A DNA stretch of 64,000 nucleotides from Amphibacillus cookii (GCF_016908375.1 NZ_JAFBDS010000008.1:62001-126000), one strand, 5' to 3'. Numbered from the stretch's first letter, positions 1 to 9,261 are shown. The notes: generated from the sequence alone by a model not told the origin. A program made the numbers and translations.

Positions 1-600
1 ATGTTTGATTAAGTCGAGTATTTGAGCTTGAATCGTGACGTCTAATGCTGTTGTTGGTTCATCGGCGATTAACAACTTCGGCATACAAGCTAATGCAATT
101 GCGATCATAACACGTTGCCTCATGCCACCAGATAGTTGATGTGGAAACTGTTTAATCACTTTACTTGCATTGGAAATCCCGACGCGCTCTAGCATTTCAA
201 TACTTTTTTTAATTGCTGTTTCCTTATCTACTCGCTGATGTTTACGAATAACTTCACTTATTTGATTTCCAATCGTAAAAACAGGATTAAGTGAAGTCAT
301 GGGCTCTTGGAAGATCATCGACATTTTATTGCCACGATAACGATTAAGTTTTTTCTTTGATAGCGATAATAAATCACTACCTTCAAATAAAACTTCACCT
401 GCTATGACTTTACCTGGGTCAGTAATTAAGCCCATTATAGAGAGCGAGGTCGCACTTTTCCCACAGCCTGATTCACCAACAATCGCGACTGTTTCCCCTG
501 GATTAACAGTAAAACTGATGTCATTAACAGCTGGAACATCACCGTTTTCACTACTAAAAATTGTTTTTAACTGTTTGACCTCTAGTAAGCTGGATGTCAT
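1..600 (-). CDS. Oligopeptide/dipeptide ABC importer ATP-binding protein (partial)
   Basis: ATPase subunit of a Dpp/Opp/Nik-type peptide importer; it would energise the two permeases encoded immediately upstream. About 200 N-terminal residues are visible before the gene leaves the left edge. Walker A GESGCGKS sits near residues 42-49, followed by the Q-loop (IFQEP), the signature LSGGMRQR and Walker B LLIADEP, in OppD/DppD order. The ATG at 600 follows AAGGAGGCGAGAGG, a near-perfect ribosome binding site. It is the last visible gene of the operon; a second ATPase (DppF-like) may lie beyond the edge. Exact substrate is not readable from the sequence. Confidence 0.93.
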   Translation of the reverse strand, partial: MTSSLLEVKQLKTIFSSENGDVPAVNDISFTVNPGETVAIVGESGCGKSATSLSIMGLITDPGKVIAGEVLFEGSDLLSLSKKKLNRYRGNKMSMIFQEPMTSLNPVFTIGNQISEVIRKHQRVDKETAIKKSIEMLERVGISNASKVIKQFPHQLSGGMRQRVMIAIALACMPKLLIADEPTTALDVTIQAQILDLIKH

Positions 601-634
601 CCTCTCGCCTCCTTGATTAACCATCCTCATCTTA

Positions 635-1558
635 TTAGCCGTTTTTCATCTTCATCCGAGGATCTAGGATATCCCTCAACCAATCACCGAGAAAGATAAC
701 ACCTAAAACGGTAATTGTAATTGCAATCCCTGGAAAGGTGGCAACCCACCAACTTGTTGCCACATACTGTCTACCATCACTTAACATGCCACCCCAGGAC
801 ACGGCAGGTGCTTTAACGCCTAATCCTAGAAAGCTTAATGAAGCTTCTAACACAATCGTCGTTGCAACATTCATTCCAGAAATAATGATGAATGAGGAAA
901 GAACGTTAGGAAGAATATGCTTGAAAATAATCCGTTTCTTTTTTGCACCGATTGCTTGCGCCGCTTTAACAAACTCTCTTTCCTTTATACTCAATACTTC
1001 GCCCCTCACAACCCGAGCATAAGGGACCCAACTTGTTATTCCAATCACCACGATTAGCGTACGAAGTCCAGGTCCTACCACTGCTAAAAAGACAAGCATC
1101 AGTAAAATAGTTGGAACCGCTAAAAAGGCATCGGCAATCCGCATAATAATAGCATTTATCCAACCGCCATAAAAACCTGCCAGTAAACCAAGAGTCGCGC
1201 CAATAAATCCAGAAAAAAGAACCGCACCAATTCCAATAATTAAGGATATTCTTGAACCATAGACGATTCGGCTCCAAATATCTCTACCCAAATTATCGGT
1301 GCCAAGAATATGCTCAGCTGACCCACCTTCCATCCACATCGGTGGCTGTAATCTGGCAAGGGGATTAACTTGAGCCGGATCAAATGAAGTAAGCCACGGG
1401 GCAAAAACAGCGAGACACGTGACGAGTATAATAAGAAATAAACCAACCGTTCCTGTTTTACTGTTAAATAGTAATTTAATCGTTTTACTTAATTTGCTTT
1501 TTCTATTTGAAGCTGATCGTGTGCTTACTTGCTTTTCTTCAAAGGTCTTAGCTAACAC
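635..1558 (-). CDS. Peptide ABC importer permease, DppC-like
   Basis: Second inner-membrane permease of the peptide importer. A cytoplasmic basic N-terminus (about 25 residues), one membrane span, the OppC N-terminal region (ending near [13 protein letters not shown]) and five further spans with the EAA loop ([20 protein letters not shown] region) match DppC/OppC; length about 307 is normal. The reading frame opens at a GTG at 1570, but that GTG is part of the ribosome binding site AAGGAGG (1576-1570), so I place the start at the next GTG, 1558. It follows the DppB-like gene with only a few bases between them. Confidence 0.93.
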   Translation of the reverse strand: MLAKTFEEKQVSTRSASNRKSKLSKTIKLLFNSKTGTVGLFLIILVTCLAVFAPWLTSFDPAQVNPLARLQPPMWMEGGSAEHILGTDNLGRDIWSRIVYGSRISLIIGIGAVLFSGFIGATLGLLAGFYGGWINAIIMRIADAFLAVPTILLMLVFLAVVGPGLRTLIVVIGITSWVPYARVVRGEVLSIKEREFVKAAQAIGAKKKRIIFKHILPNVLSSFIIISGMNVATTIVLEASLSFLGLGVKAPAVSWGGMLSDGRQYVATSWWVATFPGIAITITVLGVIFLGDWLRDILDPRMKMKNG

Positions 1559-1574
1559 GACACGCGTCACCTCC

Positions 1575-2492
1575 TTAGTTATACTTAATACGAGGATCTA
1601 ACAGTCTATAGACCACATCTGTTAAAATATTGATGACAATAACAAGTAGAGCAATAATAAGCACAGCCGCTTGTATAATCGCCATATCTTTATTGTTTAC
1701 GGCCGCCACTAACAACTGTCCAAGACCAGGCCATGCAAAAACAGTTTCTGTAATAAGCGTACCACTGATCAGACTCGTAAATTGAAGGCTCATAATTGTC
1801 ACTACAGAAATCAGACCATTTCTAAATGCATGCTTACCAACCACAATGGCTTCAATAATACCCTTACTTCTTGCTGTCCGAATATAGTCTTGATTTAATA
1901 TTTCAAGCATGGTCGAACGAATCATCCGTGTCATTTGTGCAGCTAAGCCCACGCCTAATGTGAACGCAGGAAGCACCATATTTTCTAAGCCACCTCTCCC
2001 CGATACTGGGAACATCCCTAACATAACGGAGAAAAATAAAATCAACATAATACCGACCCAAAAATTCGGCATTGCTTTCCCAAGTACCGAGATACCTGAA
2101 ATAATTAAATCTAAATAGGAGTTTCGCTTCAAAGCAGAGAGAATGCCTAGTGGAATCGCAATAAGGGTCGATATAACCATCGAAACAACAGCTAGTTCAA
2201 TGCTTGCTGGGAGTCGTTCAAGAACCAACGGAAGCGCTTGTTGTCCATAATGATACGAAATACCGAAATCACCTCTAATTGCATTTGATATAAAAATGCC
2301 ATATTGAACATAGAGGGGTTCATTTAATCCAAGCGCCTCAGTCATTTCAATCCGATCTTGTTCTGTTGCTGACTCTGGTAACATTAACGCGACGGGATCA
2401 CCCGTTGCACGCACAAGTACAAACACAAGCATTGAAATAATAAATAAAACAGGGACAATCTGTAAAATAGATTTAAGTAGATATCTAGTCAA
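1575..2492 (-). CDS. Peptide ABC importer permease, DppB-like
   Basis: First membrane permease of the Dpp/Opp-type importer, 305 residues. An N-terminal span ends in the family sequence VLVRATGDPVALMLP, then a periplasm-facing loop and five spans containing the EAA motif (IRTARSKGIIEAIVVGKHA). TTG start at 2492, preceded by GGGAGGTG at good spacing. Lies between the binding-protein gene and the DppC-like gene in one operon. The family is secure; substrate (di-, oligopeptide, acylated amino acid or metal chelate) is not. Confidence 0.94.
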   Translation of the reverse strand: MTRYLLKSILQIVPVLFIISMLVFVLVRATGDPVALMLPESATEQDRIEMTEALGLNEPLYVQYGIFISNAIRGDFGISYHYGQQALPLVLERLPASIELAVVSMVISTLIAIPLGILSALKRNSYLDLIISGISVLGKAMPNFWVGIMLILFFSVMLGMFPVSGRGGLENMVLPAFTLGVGLAAQMTRMIRSTMLEILNQDYIRTARSKGIIEAIVVGKHAFRNGLISVVTIMSLQFTSLISGTLITETVFAWPGLGQLLVAAVNNKDMAIIQAAVLIIALLVIVINILTDVVYRLLDPRIKYN

Positions 2493-2566
2493 AAAAGCAC
2501 CTCCCTCTTATCATTTGGTTAGGCTAAAGGTAGAAAACGCCTCCCTTTAGCCATCGTTAAAGTGCA

Positions 2567-4138
2567 CTAATCAAGAGAGATTTCTTCAACAATAAACATT
2601 TCATCTTCACGCGGGCTATAGTCAAGTCGATCATTCACACCATATATCCCTTCCATTTGGAACAGATAGATAGATGGACGTTCCTCTGCGAAGATCTGTT
2701 GAACCTGCTGATACTGACTTTCTCTATCTTCAGGATCCATATTAACAAGCGCGCTTTGTAATAGTTCTTCTACTTCAGGATTATCATAATCTGTTTCATC
2801 TTCTGCTTGCTCAGCTAGATAACGACCATAGTTATTGGCTGCGTCATTTAAGGAGTTGCCAATTCCAATCATAAACATCTCATCAAAGTTCTTTGCATTA
2901 AATTGCTCATAAAAGGCGGTAGCTTCTAAAATATCAAGATTAACAGTAAAGCCCACCTCGGTTAGCATAGCGGCAATGACTTCTGCATACTCACCATATT
3001 GCGCAGCAGATGAGAAACTGATTTCTAAGTCTTCACTCGTATAACCAGCTTCTTCTAACAAACGTTTGGCTTCTTCCGGATCATATAATGACTGTTGATA
3101 CAAACTTGGATCAGCACCGAAATTACCCGGCGTGACGGATGTTCGCGTTAAAACACCAGCACCACCCGCAATACTATCGACAATCGCTTGTTTATCAATG
3201 GCTAAATCAATGGCTTCTCGTACGATTGGATCAGATGTTACATAGCCGTCTGTATGCCGTAAAATCGTTTGAAGCACACGTCTTGTTGGAGCTGTAATAA
3301 TTGAACGCCCCTCTTCTCCTGCCACTCTATCCATGTCAGCAACAGGGACATTTGCAATAATATCAACACCACCGACAAGTAACTCAGACACACGCGTAGA
3401 CGCTTCCGGTATCGTTCTAAACACGACGGCATCCCATTCCACTTCACCCTCGTAATAATCTTCATTTTTCACCAGTTCAACCCGATCATCTCTCGTCCAA
3501 CTACTGAATTGATAAGGCCCTGTTCCAATTGGCTCTTCTAAAAAGTGATCAAATCCATTTTCTTCGATATAGTCTGCAGGTAACATCCCTGAACCCATTC
3601 TCGACAATCTATTAATAAAAATTGGATCCGGGTTTTTTGTTACAATGGTTACGGTATAATCATCTTCAATAATGACTTCATCAATTTCTTGATATAAATA
3701 ATACTGGCTAAGCGCGCTATCTTGAGCTACTCTTTCTAAAGTGAATTTCACATCTTTTGCAGTAAAAGCATCACCATTGTGGAAGACCACATCATCGCGT
3801 AATGTTAAACGCCAAGACGTTTCATCAATATTCTCCCAATCAGTTGCTAGACCAGGAATTTTATTACCATCGGGATCATTTTTAATTAAATAATCAAACA
3901 TATTGATGAGCACCGCTTCACTAATCGTGTTGTTGTTATTATGAATATCAAAACTTTCAATATCAGTAGCGTTTGCAATCGTTAATACTTTTTCATCTTG
4001 CTCTACTTCACTTGTACCCTGATCGACGTCTTCTCCATTCCCGGTGTCTTCATTCGAACCACAAGCAGCTACAATGAGTAACACAGTGACTAGCAAGCCA
4101 AATAATAGTGGTTTAGTTAAATAATTTTTCACTTTCAT
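2567..4138 (-). CDS. Extracellular solute-binding lipoprotein, SBP family 5
   Basis: Lipid-anchored receptor of the peptide importer, 523 residues, the normal length for DppA/OppA proteins. The signal peptide ends in the lipobox VAAC at about residues 23-26, followed by an acidic linker. The family 5 region includes WRLTLRDDVVFHNGD and a mid-protein segment typical for transporters of this class (GTGPYQF). The 5' end overlaps the last 26 bases of the M20 hydrolase gene, so receptor and hydrolase are co-transcribed and perhaps translationally coupled. The substrate may be what the M20 enzyme cleaves (inference). Confidence 0.93.
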   Translation of the reverse strand: MKVKNYLTKPLLFGLLVTVLLIVAACGSNEDTGNGEDVDQGTSEVEQDEKVLTIANATDIESFDIHNNNNTISEAVLINMFDYLIKNDPDGNKIPGLATDWENIDETSWRLTLRDDVVFHNGDAFTAKDVKFTLERVAQDSALSQYYLYQEIDEVIIEDDYTVTIVTKNPDPIFINRLSRMGSGMLPADYIEENGFDHFLEEPIGTGPYQFSSWTRDDRVELVKNEDYYEGEVEWDAVVFRTIPEASTRVSELLVGGVDIIANVPVADMDRVAGEEGRSIITAPTRRVLQTILRHTDGYVTSDPIVREAIDLAIDKQAIVDSIAGGAGVLTRTSVTPGNFGADPSLYQQSLYDPEEAKRLLEEAGYTSEDLEISFSSAAQYGEYAEVIAAMLTEVGFTVNLDILEATAFYEQFNAKNFDEMFMIGIGNSLNDAANNYGRYLAEQAEDETDYDNPEVEELLQSALVNMDPEDRESQYQQVQQIFAEERPSIYLFQMEGIYGVNDRLDYSPREDEMFIVEEISLD

Positions 4139-5348
4139 ATCCCCTTTTTTTATTGTTTTTGTGTTGCTGATCGTTTAAATAATTTAATGCAATGGTTGAC
4201 AACATCGCCGCACCTAAAGGTAGAGCCCGCTCATCCAAATTAAACTTAGGATGATGGAGTGGGTATGCGGTTTGTTCTTGTCCATTTCCAACCCCTAATC
4301 GAAAAAAAGCTGCTGGGATTTTTTTAGCATAGAAGCCAAAATCTTCACCTCCAGTTGATGGCCGCATGTGATGCCAATGATCATCACCCAAAACATCTTT
4401 ACCACTTTCAATCACTAAATCTAGTAAATCGTCGTGATTTCTTAGTGTTGGGTAATTTTTTTTGTAGGTTAGGATATAATCAGCCCCAAACGCAGATACA
4501 ACGCCTTTGATCGTTTGCTCGATAAGATGAGGGAGTTGTTTTCTTATTGAATCAGACAATACTCTCACTGTTCCCACCATTCTGACTCGAGACGCAATCG
4601 CAGTCCCTATTGTACCGCCCTGAATCTGCCCTATCGATATAACAACAGGCTCTAGTGGATCGGTCATTCTGCTTGAGATGTTTTGTAGGGCGTTAATCAC
4701 TTGAGCGGCAATCGCAATGGCATCTATACCTTCGTGAGGACGAGCACCGTGCCCCCCTCTCCCAATAATATCTATTTCAAGATCATCTACTGAAGCAAAA
4801 GCAATACCTCGAGTCCCACCAATGTGACCAACTGGTAAGCTTGGATAAACATGCAAACCAATGATAGCGTCAACCTTATCACGGTCTAATACACCATCCT
4901 TGATCATCGCATCTGCACCTGCTAACAATTCTTCAGCCGGTTGAAAAATAAACTTGATATTGCCGTATGCTGGTTTCTCGATTTCGGTCAATATTTGAGC
5001 TGCCCCCATCAAGATACTCGTATGTGCATCATGGCCACATAAATGCGCCTGATTTAGTGTTTGAGAACGATAGCTGACCTGTTTTTCATCTTGAATCGGT
5101 AGTGCATCCATGTCTGCTCTTAAGGCAATCGTTGGACCCGGTGCTCTTCCAGCTAACATGCCAACCACACCTGTCCCACCAATACCTGTCGTTACTTTCA
5201 AACCTAAACTTTGTAAATGTTCCGCTACAATTGTGGAGGTTCGTTTTTCCTTGTATCCTAATTCAGGGTGCATGTGAAAGTCTCTTCGCCACATCGTTAA
5301 TTGATCTTCTAAATGTTCTGATCTCATTAATAGATTCTCTGCTAACAT
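4113..5348 (-). CDS. M20 family amidohydrolase (N-acyl-amino acid/hippurate hydrolase type)
   Basis: Cytoplasmic metal-dependent amidohydrolase of the M20D group that deacylates N-acyl amino acids or small peptides. Metal and catalytic residues are visible: CGHDAHTSILMG, the glutamate pair in FQPAEELLAGAD, the histidine in IGLHVYP, TGGEDFGF, and a C-terminal LHHPKF. The insert dimerisation domain lies near residues 180-290. The frame is open further upstream, but ATG 5348 follows GGGAGGGG at ideal spacing, giving 411 residues, the usual size. Placed between a GntR regulator and the importer, it probably processes the imported substrate. Confidence 0.92.
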   Translation of the reverse strand: MLAENLLMRSEHLEDQLTMWRRDFHMHPELGYKEKRTSTIVAEHLQSLGLKVTTGIGGTGVVGMLAGRAPGPTIALRADMDALPIQDEKQVSYRSQTLNQAHLCGHDAHTSILMGAAQILTEIEKPAYGNIKFIFQPAEELLAGADAMIKDGVLDRDKVDAIIGLHVYPSLPVGHIGGTRGIAFASVDDLEIDIIGRGGHGARPHEGIDAIAIAAQVINALQNISSRMTDPLEPVVISIGQIQGGTIGTAIASRVRMVGTVRVLSDSIRKQLPHLIEQTIKGVVSAFGADYILTYKKNYPTLRNHDDLLDLVIESGKDVLGDDHWHHMRPSTGGEDFGFYAKKIPAAFFRLGVGNGQEQTAYPLHHPKFNLDERALPLGAAMLSTIALNYLNDQQHKNNKKRGYESEKLFN

Positions 5349-5382
5349 AATATCCCCTCCCATACATCGCTTGACATACTTC

Positions 5383-6117
5383 TTATCTATCAATCTCTGT
5401 TTCAAAGACACGCTTGTAAATCGCATCTTTCGCATCGATAATATGTAAAGTCATGATCTCTCTAGCTCTTTCTCCATCTCCTTTTTCAAGTGCCTGAAGA
5501 AGATCGGTGTGACCCTCAATATTCTTTTCCTTAACCCTTTGATTATAGGGCATTAAATCTAAGGCAGGATTAATCTTTGTTCTTATTTCTCTTACTGCAT
5601 TTTCAAAATAATGATTCGCTGAAGCTTTAGCAATCGTCAAATGAAAGCGAACATCCAAAGATCTAAACCACTCTCGCGTACAATCCTCAGTCATGCTTTT
5701 TTCCAAGTAATCTCGCAACTGAATTAGCGCGTCTTTGTTCATCCGTCTTGCGGCTAAAAAAGCTGTTTCAGGCTCGATAATGTTGCGGTATTCAAATATT
5801 TTTGTTAAACAATCCCATGCTTGACGAATTTCTAGTCTATTTCGTTTGTGGGAATTATCCGTTAAAGGTAAGACAAACGTTCCTCCTTTTGCTCCTAATC
5901 GCCTTTCGATTAATCCCCTTCGTTCTAATTCTGCCAATGCCTCACGAATCGTTAACCGACTTGCATTAAATATAGAAGATAGTTCTCGCTCTGTTGGAAG
6001 TTGTTCACCTGCGATAAGCTCTTTTAAGATAATGGCTTCTTCTAATTGTTTTAGAATAAAATCACTGACTTTTTTAGAGCTGACGGCTTCAAACTGAAAA
6101 CTCGAATCTGTTCGCAT
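5383..6117 (-). CDS. GntR/FadR-family transcriptional regulator
   Basis: 244-residue regulator with an N-terminal winged helix (LPTERELSSIFNASRLTIRE, then a wing region RRGLIERRLGAKGG) and a C-terminal FCD ligand-binding domain (EYRNIIEPETAFLAARR, FHLTIAKASANH, GHTDLLQAL with the His that normally helps bind a metal or small acid). ATG 6117 follows GAAAGGAG. It heads the amidohydrolase-importer operon and sits just behind a promoter with a palindrome in the early transcribed region, so local autoregulation and control of the operon by an imported acid or acyl amino acid is likely (inference). Confidence 0.93.
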   Translation of the reverse strand: MRTDSSFQFEAVSSKKVSDFILKQLEEAIILKELIAGEQLPTERELSSIFNASRLTIREALAELERRGLIERRLGAKGGTFVLPLTDNSHKRNRLEIRQAWDCLTKIFEYRNIIEPETAFLAARRMNKDALIQLRDYLEKSMTEDCTREWFRSLDVRFHLTIAKASANHYFENAVREIRTKINPALDLMPYNQRVKEKNIEGHTDLLQALEKGDGERAREIMTLHIIDAKDAIYKRVFETEIDR

Positions 6118-6220
6118 CCAAATCTCCTTTCTTCCATTAGGAAACCTTGCCTTTGCTCATTCTTCTGAGTAAAGGTGCTAGGTTTCTTATCCATATCACT
6201 TTAACATGAAAAATGTTTAT

Positions 6221-6237
6221 GGTTTAAACCTTAAACC
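6221..6237 (-). promoter_or_regulatory. Candidate GntR/FadR operator
   Basis: GGTTTAAGGTTTAAACC on the minus strand, an inverted/direct repeat of GGTTTAA lying about 7-24 bases after the predicted transcription start, where a bound GntR protein would block elongation or initiation. Not experimentally known; position and symmetry are the evidence. Confidence 0.5.
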
Positions 6238-6250
6238 TTTATTAAATAAC

Positions 6251-6279
6251 AATATAAGACACCTTTCGACTGAAGTCAA
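6251..6279 (-). promoter_or_regulatory. Sigma-A promoter of the GntR-M20-Dpp operon
   Basis: On the minus strand TTGACT (6279-6274), a 17-base spacer and TATATT (6256-6251). Predicted start near 6244, about 125 bases before the GntR start codon. Confidence 0.7.
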
Positions 6280-6372
6280 TACAATATTCAGAAAATTCTG
6301 ATAAAGTCTGTTAAATAATCTAACATCAAAATTTCAGAATCAAGGGAGAATACTTTGATATTTCATAACAAT

Positions 6373-6525
6373 ATAAAACAAATCTTCAATCAGTGGACAT
6401 TTTCGTTCTTTGCCCACTGATTGAAGGTTCGTGGAGCGAATCAAGTCGTTAGTTCCCACCTAAATAGATTGATCTCTAATATCTATTTTGAGGTGAACGT
6501 TTTACGGACGGTTATCTGTGATGAA
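6373..6525 (+). repeat. ~155-bp interspersed structured repeat, copy A
   Basis: Starts ATAAAAC and ends GGACGGTTATCTGTGAT. Contains a long first hairpin (ATCAGTGG / CCCACTGAT arms) and a second hairpin whose arms include CCCACCT and AGGTG. Somewhat diverged from copies E and G. Lies between the operon promoter and the first SAM-riboswitch unit. Confidence 0.8.
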
Positions 6526-6543
6526 ATAAGTCGTACTAATAAC

Positions 6544-6648
6544 TTACGGTAAAATAGCAAATGCGCGAACTGGAAATCCAGACGCTTTTTCAAACTTTGG
6601 TGCAATCGCAAAAATATATAATTGAATCGCATGTAGAACATCACTCAT
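6544..6648 (-). pseudogene. 34-codon remnant of a cyclase-family hydrolase behind a SAM riboswitch (copy 1)
   Basis: ATG 6648 with GAGGTGGG before it opens a 34-codon frame: MSDVLHAIQLY, then IFAIAPKFEK, then ASGFPVRAFAILP and stop. The first ten residues resemble the start, and the last twenty the end (SGFPVRAFAI), of cyclase/kynurenine-formamidase-like hydrolases (PF04199), so I read it as an in-frame internal deletion of such a gene. The assignment rests on remembered family ends and is moderate. A second copy with a single Tyr to Ser change lies at 15537-15641. Confidence 0.45.
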
Positions 6649-6765
6649 TTCAACCCACCTCATCTGATATTTTTTGAAACATTTATCTACATATCACGCT
6701 TTCTTTAACCTTTAGCAAAGGCTGGATTAATTTCGTTGTAAGGAATTTGTTCACTTTCCAAACGC

Positions 6766-6799
6766 AAAAAACCCCTTCTAAACAAAGATAGAAGAGGTT
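6766..6799 (-). terminator. Intrinsic terminator of SAM riboswitch copy 1
   Basis: On the minus strand AACCTCTTC pairs with GAAGGGGTT, followed by TTTTTT. The 5' arm can alternatively pair with the 3' side of P1 (AAGAAGAG), giving the antiterminator/terminator switch usual for S-box leaders. Confidence 0.85.
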
Positions 6800-6826
6800 A
6801 ATAGGACATCTATTGTGATGACTCTT

Positions 6827-6928
6827 CTTATCTTTCAAGCTATAAGCTTGCTGGAATTGGCACAGTACTCTATAACAAGTCTGTTGCCGAGGCTTCAAAG
6901 GGCCAGTCCCTCCACCTCTCTGGATAAG
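6827..6928 (-). promoter_or_regulatory. SAM-I (S-box) riboswitch aptamer, copy 1
   Basis: Minus-strand RNA shows the S-box core: P1 CTTATC/GATAAG (6928-6923 with 6832-6827), AGAGAGGTGGAGGGA, CTGGCCC, TTGAAGCCTCGGCAAC and GTGCCAATTCC. SAM binding should stabilise P1 and permit the downstream terminator (genetic off). The controlled frame is only the 34-codon cyclase remnant; read-through would continue through repeat A toward the GntR-M20-Dpp operon. Confidence 0.95.
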
Positions 6929-6959
6929 ATCGCTTAATATATAGATAATGTTAGCGTAT

Positions 6960-6988
6960 AATTTACTACATTTTGCTAACCTTGTCAA
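6960..6988 (-). promoter_or_regulatory. Promoter of SAM riboswitch copy 1
   Basis: TTGACA (6988-6983), 17-base spacer, TAAATT (6965-6960), about 30 bases before P1 of the riboswitch. The same arrangement is kept in copy 2. Confidence 0.7.
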
Positions 6989-7027
6989 TGCACATTTTCT
7001 AAAAGATCATAATGGATACATGATGTT

Positions 7028-7054
7028 AGAGGTTCCAGGACAGTGCAAACCTCT
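7028..7054 (-). terminator. Hairpin at the end of the glucitol operon
   Basis: AGAGGTT and AACCTCT arms around a 13-base loop, directly after the aldolase stop codon. It lacks a good T-run, so it may be a 3'-end stabiliser rather than a true terminator. Confidence 0.4.
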
Positions 7055-7065
7055 ACTTTAATCGA

Positions 7066-7749
7066 TCATCCTTCTATTGCGTGTATGTTGTCTATACCGT
7101 AACATGATCGCCAATCTTCTTTAAAATCAGCCACCGCTTTGCTTATTGCTGGAAATGAAAAAGCTTGATCTAAAACGTCTGAACCAACGGTCACACTATG
7201 GGCTCCATTTTCAACTGCTGCGTTAATTTGTGCTATGTTTTTAAAACTAGCAGCCAAGATCTTTGTCTGACTATTATGATTAGCTATGTCTAAAGAAGCC
7301 TTACTGATCACATCTTGTGGATTAATGTTGAAGTTTTCCATTCTATTGTAATAAGGAGCAATGTAGTCAACAGCTGCTTCAATGGCTAGATAAGCTTGAA
7401 AGGTCGTATATACTGCTGTAGCTGTTACATTGAAGTGTCGACGCTTTAATTCTCGAATAGCCTTGATTCCTTCTTCGTTAATCGGAACCTTTACATAAAC
7501 ATTGTCGTCAATTCTATCAACAATCATCTCAGCATCTTTTATCATACCTTGGAAATCGTCAGCGACTACTTGAACATGTAAAGATCGTTCATTTCCAATC
7601 ATATCGCGTATCGTATTCATATGTTTAAAGAAATTAACCTTTCCCTCTTTTTTTATGATCGTTGGATTTGATGTGACGCCTGAAACTTCTACTTTACCTA
7701 CCCATCGTGTTATCGCTTCCAAATTAACAGTATCTAACATGAGTTCCAT
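7066..7749 (-). CDS. Transaldolase-like / fructose-6-phosphate aldolase family protein
   Basis: 227-residue class I aldolase of the small transaldolase (FSA/TalC) family. The Schiff-base lysine is in DDNVYVKVPI near residue 88; the N-terminal LMLDTVNLEAI and SGVTSNPTI motifs and the C-terminal TVGSDVLDQA phosphate-binding segment are present. It is the last gene of the sorbitol operon, 53 bases after EIIA, so it would act on fructose 6-phosphate or a related ketose phosphate made by the dehydrogenase. Whether it is an aldolase or a transaldolase cannot be decided from sequence alone. Confidence 0.88.
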   Translation of the reverse strand: MELMLDTVNLEAITRWVGKVEVSGVTSNPTIIKKEGKVNFFKHMNTIRDMIGNERSLHVQVVADDFQGMIKDAEMIVDRIDDNVYVKVPINEEGIKAIRELKRRHFNVTATAVYTTFQAYLAIEAAVDYIAPYYNRMENFNINPQDVISKASLDIANHNSQTKILAASFKNIAQINAAVENGAHSVTVGSDVLDQAFSFPAISKAVADFKEDWRSCYGIDNIHAIEG

Positions 7750-7802
7750 CGACTCACCTCCGTTTATTTATGACTTATTATCAACTCAATGGTTTGACTG
7801 TT

Positions 7803-8168
7803 TTAACGGTTGACAATCTTTACATGATAACCTGGTTCAACATTAACAATCGGTTTATTTTCTAAGTAAAGTGTTCCAGGTAATTCAGCCTCTGTTGCGC
7901 CATTAAAGTTCAATGTGATGTGCCCTAGTGCTGATAAGTTGGTTTCGACAGCATCACCAATCGCCGTGATTTCATAAGAGGCGTCTCCCAATATTAAACG
8001 ATCTCCAACTACAAACGACTGATAAATTGTATTGACATTAATAGATAAAGAAAAATCTCTTAATTCATCTGGTGCATCATCACCAAATAAAATGAGCATG
8101 TTTTCTGATTTAATATCTTCAACCATCTCTCCTATTTGATTAATCGTTGTTTTGTATTTTGTTATCAT
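7803..8168 (-). CDS. srlB: PTS glucitol/sorbitol-specific EIIA component
   Basis: 121-residue cytoplasmic EIIA of the glucitol family; takes phosphate from HPr and passes it to EIIB. Characteristic features include the segment ENMLILFGDDAPDELRDFS, the GHITLNFNG strand containing the family histidine, and the C-terminal PGTLYLENKP. ATG 8168 follows GGGAGTG. It is downstream of EIIB, separated by a hairpin that could set the protein ratio. Confidence 0.93.
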   Translation of the reverse strand: MITKYKTTINQIGEMVEDIKSENMLILFGDDAPDELRDFSLSINVNTIYQSFVVGDRLILGDASYEITAIGDAVETNLSALGHITLNFNGATEAELPGTLYLENKPIVNVEPGYHVKIVNR

Positions 8169-8191
8169 AAATTGTCACTCCCTATTTTGTA

Positions 8192-8224
8192 GAGGGTACC
8201 AAACCATTCTATGCTGATACCCTC
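8192..8224 (-). other. Intercistronic hairpin between EIIB and EIIA genes
   Basis: Arms GAGGGTATC and GGTACCCTC (one mismatch) around a 15-base loop. No T-run follows in the transcription direction, so an RNA-stability or processing element inside the PTS operon is more likely than a terminator. Confidence 0.5.
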
Positions 8225-8256
8225 CATTCTTTATCTTTTTTTAGTGATGAAACGCG

Positions 8257-9261
8257 TTATTCATACATACCAAAACTTGCAAGATAGGCAATAAATACAG
8301 TAGGCGCACCCGTTAAGAAACGTCCATATAATACTGACGGTACACCAACCTCAACCGTTTCAGACTCTGCTTCTGCTAGACCCAAACCAACGGGAACAAA
8401 GTCAGCTGCTGCTTGTGAGTTGATCGCAAATAATGCTGGTAATGCTAGATTGACAGGGATATTACCCTTACCAATTTCAACACCAATCAAGGTACCTATA
8501 ACTTGAGCAATAACAGCTCCAGGGCCGAGAAATGGTGACAATAGCGGGAAAGATACAACTAATGATATTAAAATCAAGCCCCAGATAGATCCAGCATAAG
8601 GTGATAAAAATTCAGCGAATAAATCACCAATACCTGATTCAATAATAACACCAATTAACAAGGATACAAATGCCATAAATGGTAAAATTGTTTTGACTAC
8701 CGTATCAATGGTATCACGTCCCGCTTGATAGAACATACTTACAATTGAACCCATTCCCATTCCGATTTTAGCCATTAATCCTTTAGGGTTCGCTTGCTCA
8801 CTAATTTTCTTGTCACTTGTATATTTGGTATCCTTTGTATCGCTCTGATCATCAACTATTGTATCCTGCATTTGTGCTTGCTCGTCACCATCAACTAATG
8901 TCACATTATCTTTTTTTACACCTGATACATAGATATCTTCTGTAATGTGCTTCGCTAATGGACCACTTTGACCTGTTGACATTAAGTTAATCGTAGGCAT
9001 ACGCTTTTTAGGATACAACCCGCATCTTAGCGTCCCGCCACAGTCAATAATCACACATGCTGTCTCATCTTCTGGCACACTCGTTTTAAAGCCGTTGACG
9101 AGTTCTGCCCCTGTTTGTTCAGCTAAGTGATCAGCTAACTCAGGCTTTTCACCACCTGTAATATATACAATTTTATTTTTCTGCTCTGTAGGCTCAATAA
9201 TTAGGGGACCACCAAAACCGCTCGCGCCCTTTGTAACCTTTACTGCTTGATACTGTTTCAT
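8257..9261 (-). CDS. srlE: PTS glucitol/sorbitol-specific EIIB(C) component
   Basis: Membrane-linked phosphocarrier of the sorbitol PTS, about 334 residues. The N-terminal EIIB domain carries the family motif [15 protein letters not shown] and the active-site region [15 protein letters not shown] with two cysteines; a Ser/Asp/Lys-rich linker (about 135-165) leads into a hydrophobic C-terminal domain with some four to five spans ([29 protein letters not shown]). GTG codons at 9273 and 9270 overlap the Shine-Dalgarno GGGTGG, so ATG 9261 (MKQYQAVKV) is preferred. Confidence 0.93.
   Translation of the reverse strand: MKQYQAVKVTKGASGFGGPLIIEPTEQKNKIVYITGGEKPELADHLAEQTGAELVNGFKTSVPEDETACVIIDCGGTLRCGLYPKKRMPTINLMSTGQSGPLAKHITEDIYVSGVKKDNVTLVDGDEQAQMQDTIVDDQSDTKDTKYTSDKKISEQANPKGLMAKIGMGMGSIVSMFYQAGRDTIDTVVKTILPFMAFVSLLIGVIIESGIGDLFAEFLSPYAGSIWGLILISLVVSFPLLSPFLGPGAVIAQVIGTLIGVEIGKGNIPVNLALPALFAINSQAAADFVPVGLGLAEAESETVEVGVPSVLYGRFLTGAPTVFIAYLASFGMYE

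Noticed and set aside
1240-1446. Frames antisense to the permease and PTS genes (for example 738-1022, 1240-1446, 11302-11571)
   Set aside because: They are shadows of clear coding regions on the other strand or in another frame, with no independent start signals.
6683-6988. 101-codon minus-strand frame over the first SAM riboswitch
   Set aside because: It is the translated riboswitch and terminator; the RNA structure explains the sequence and there is no ribosome binding site.
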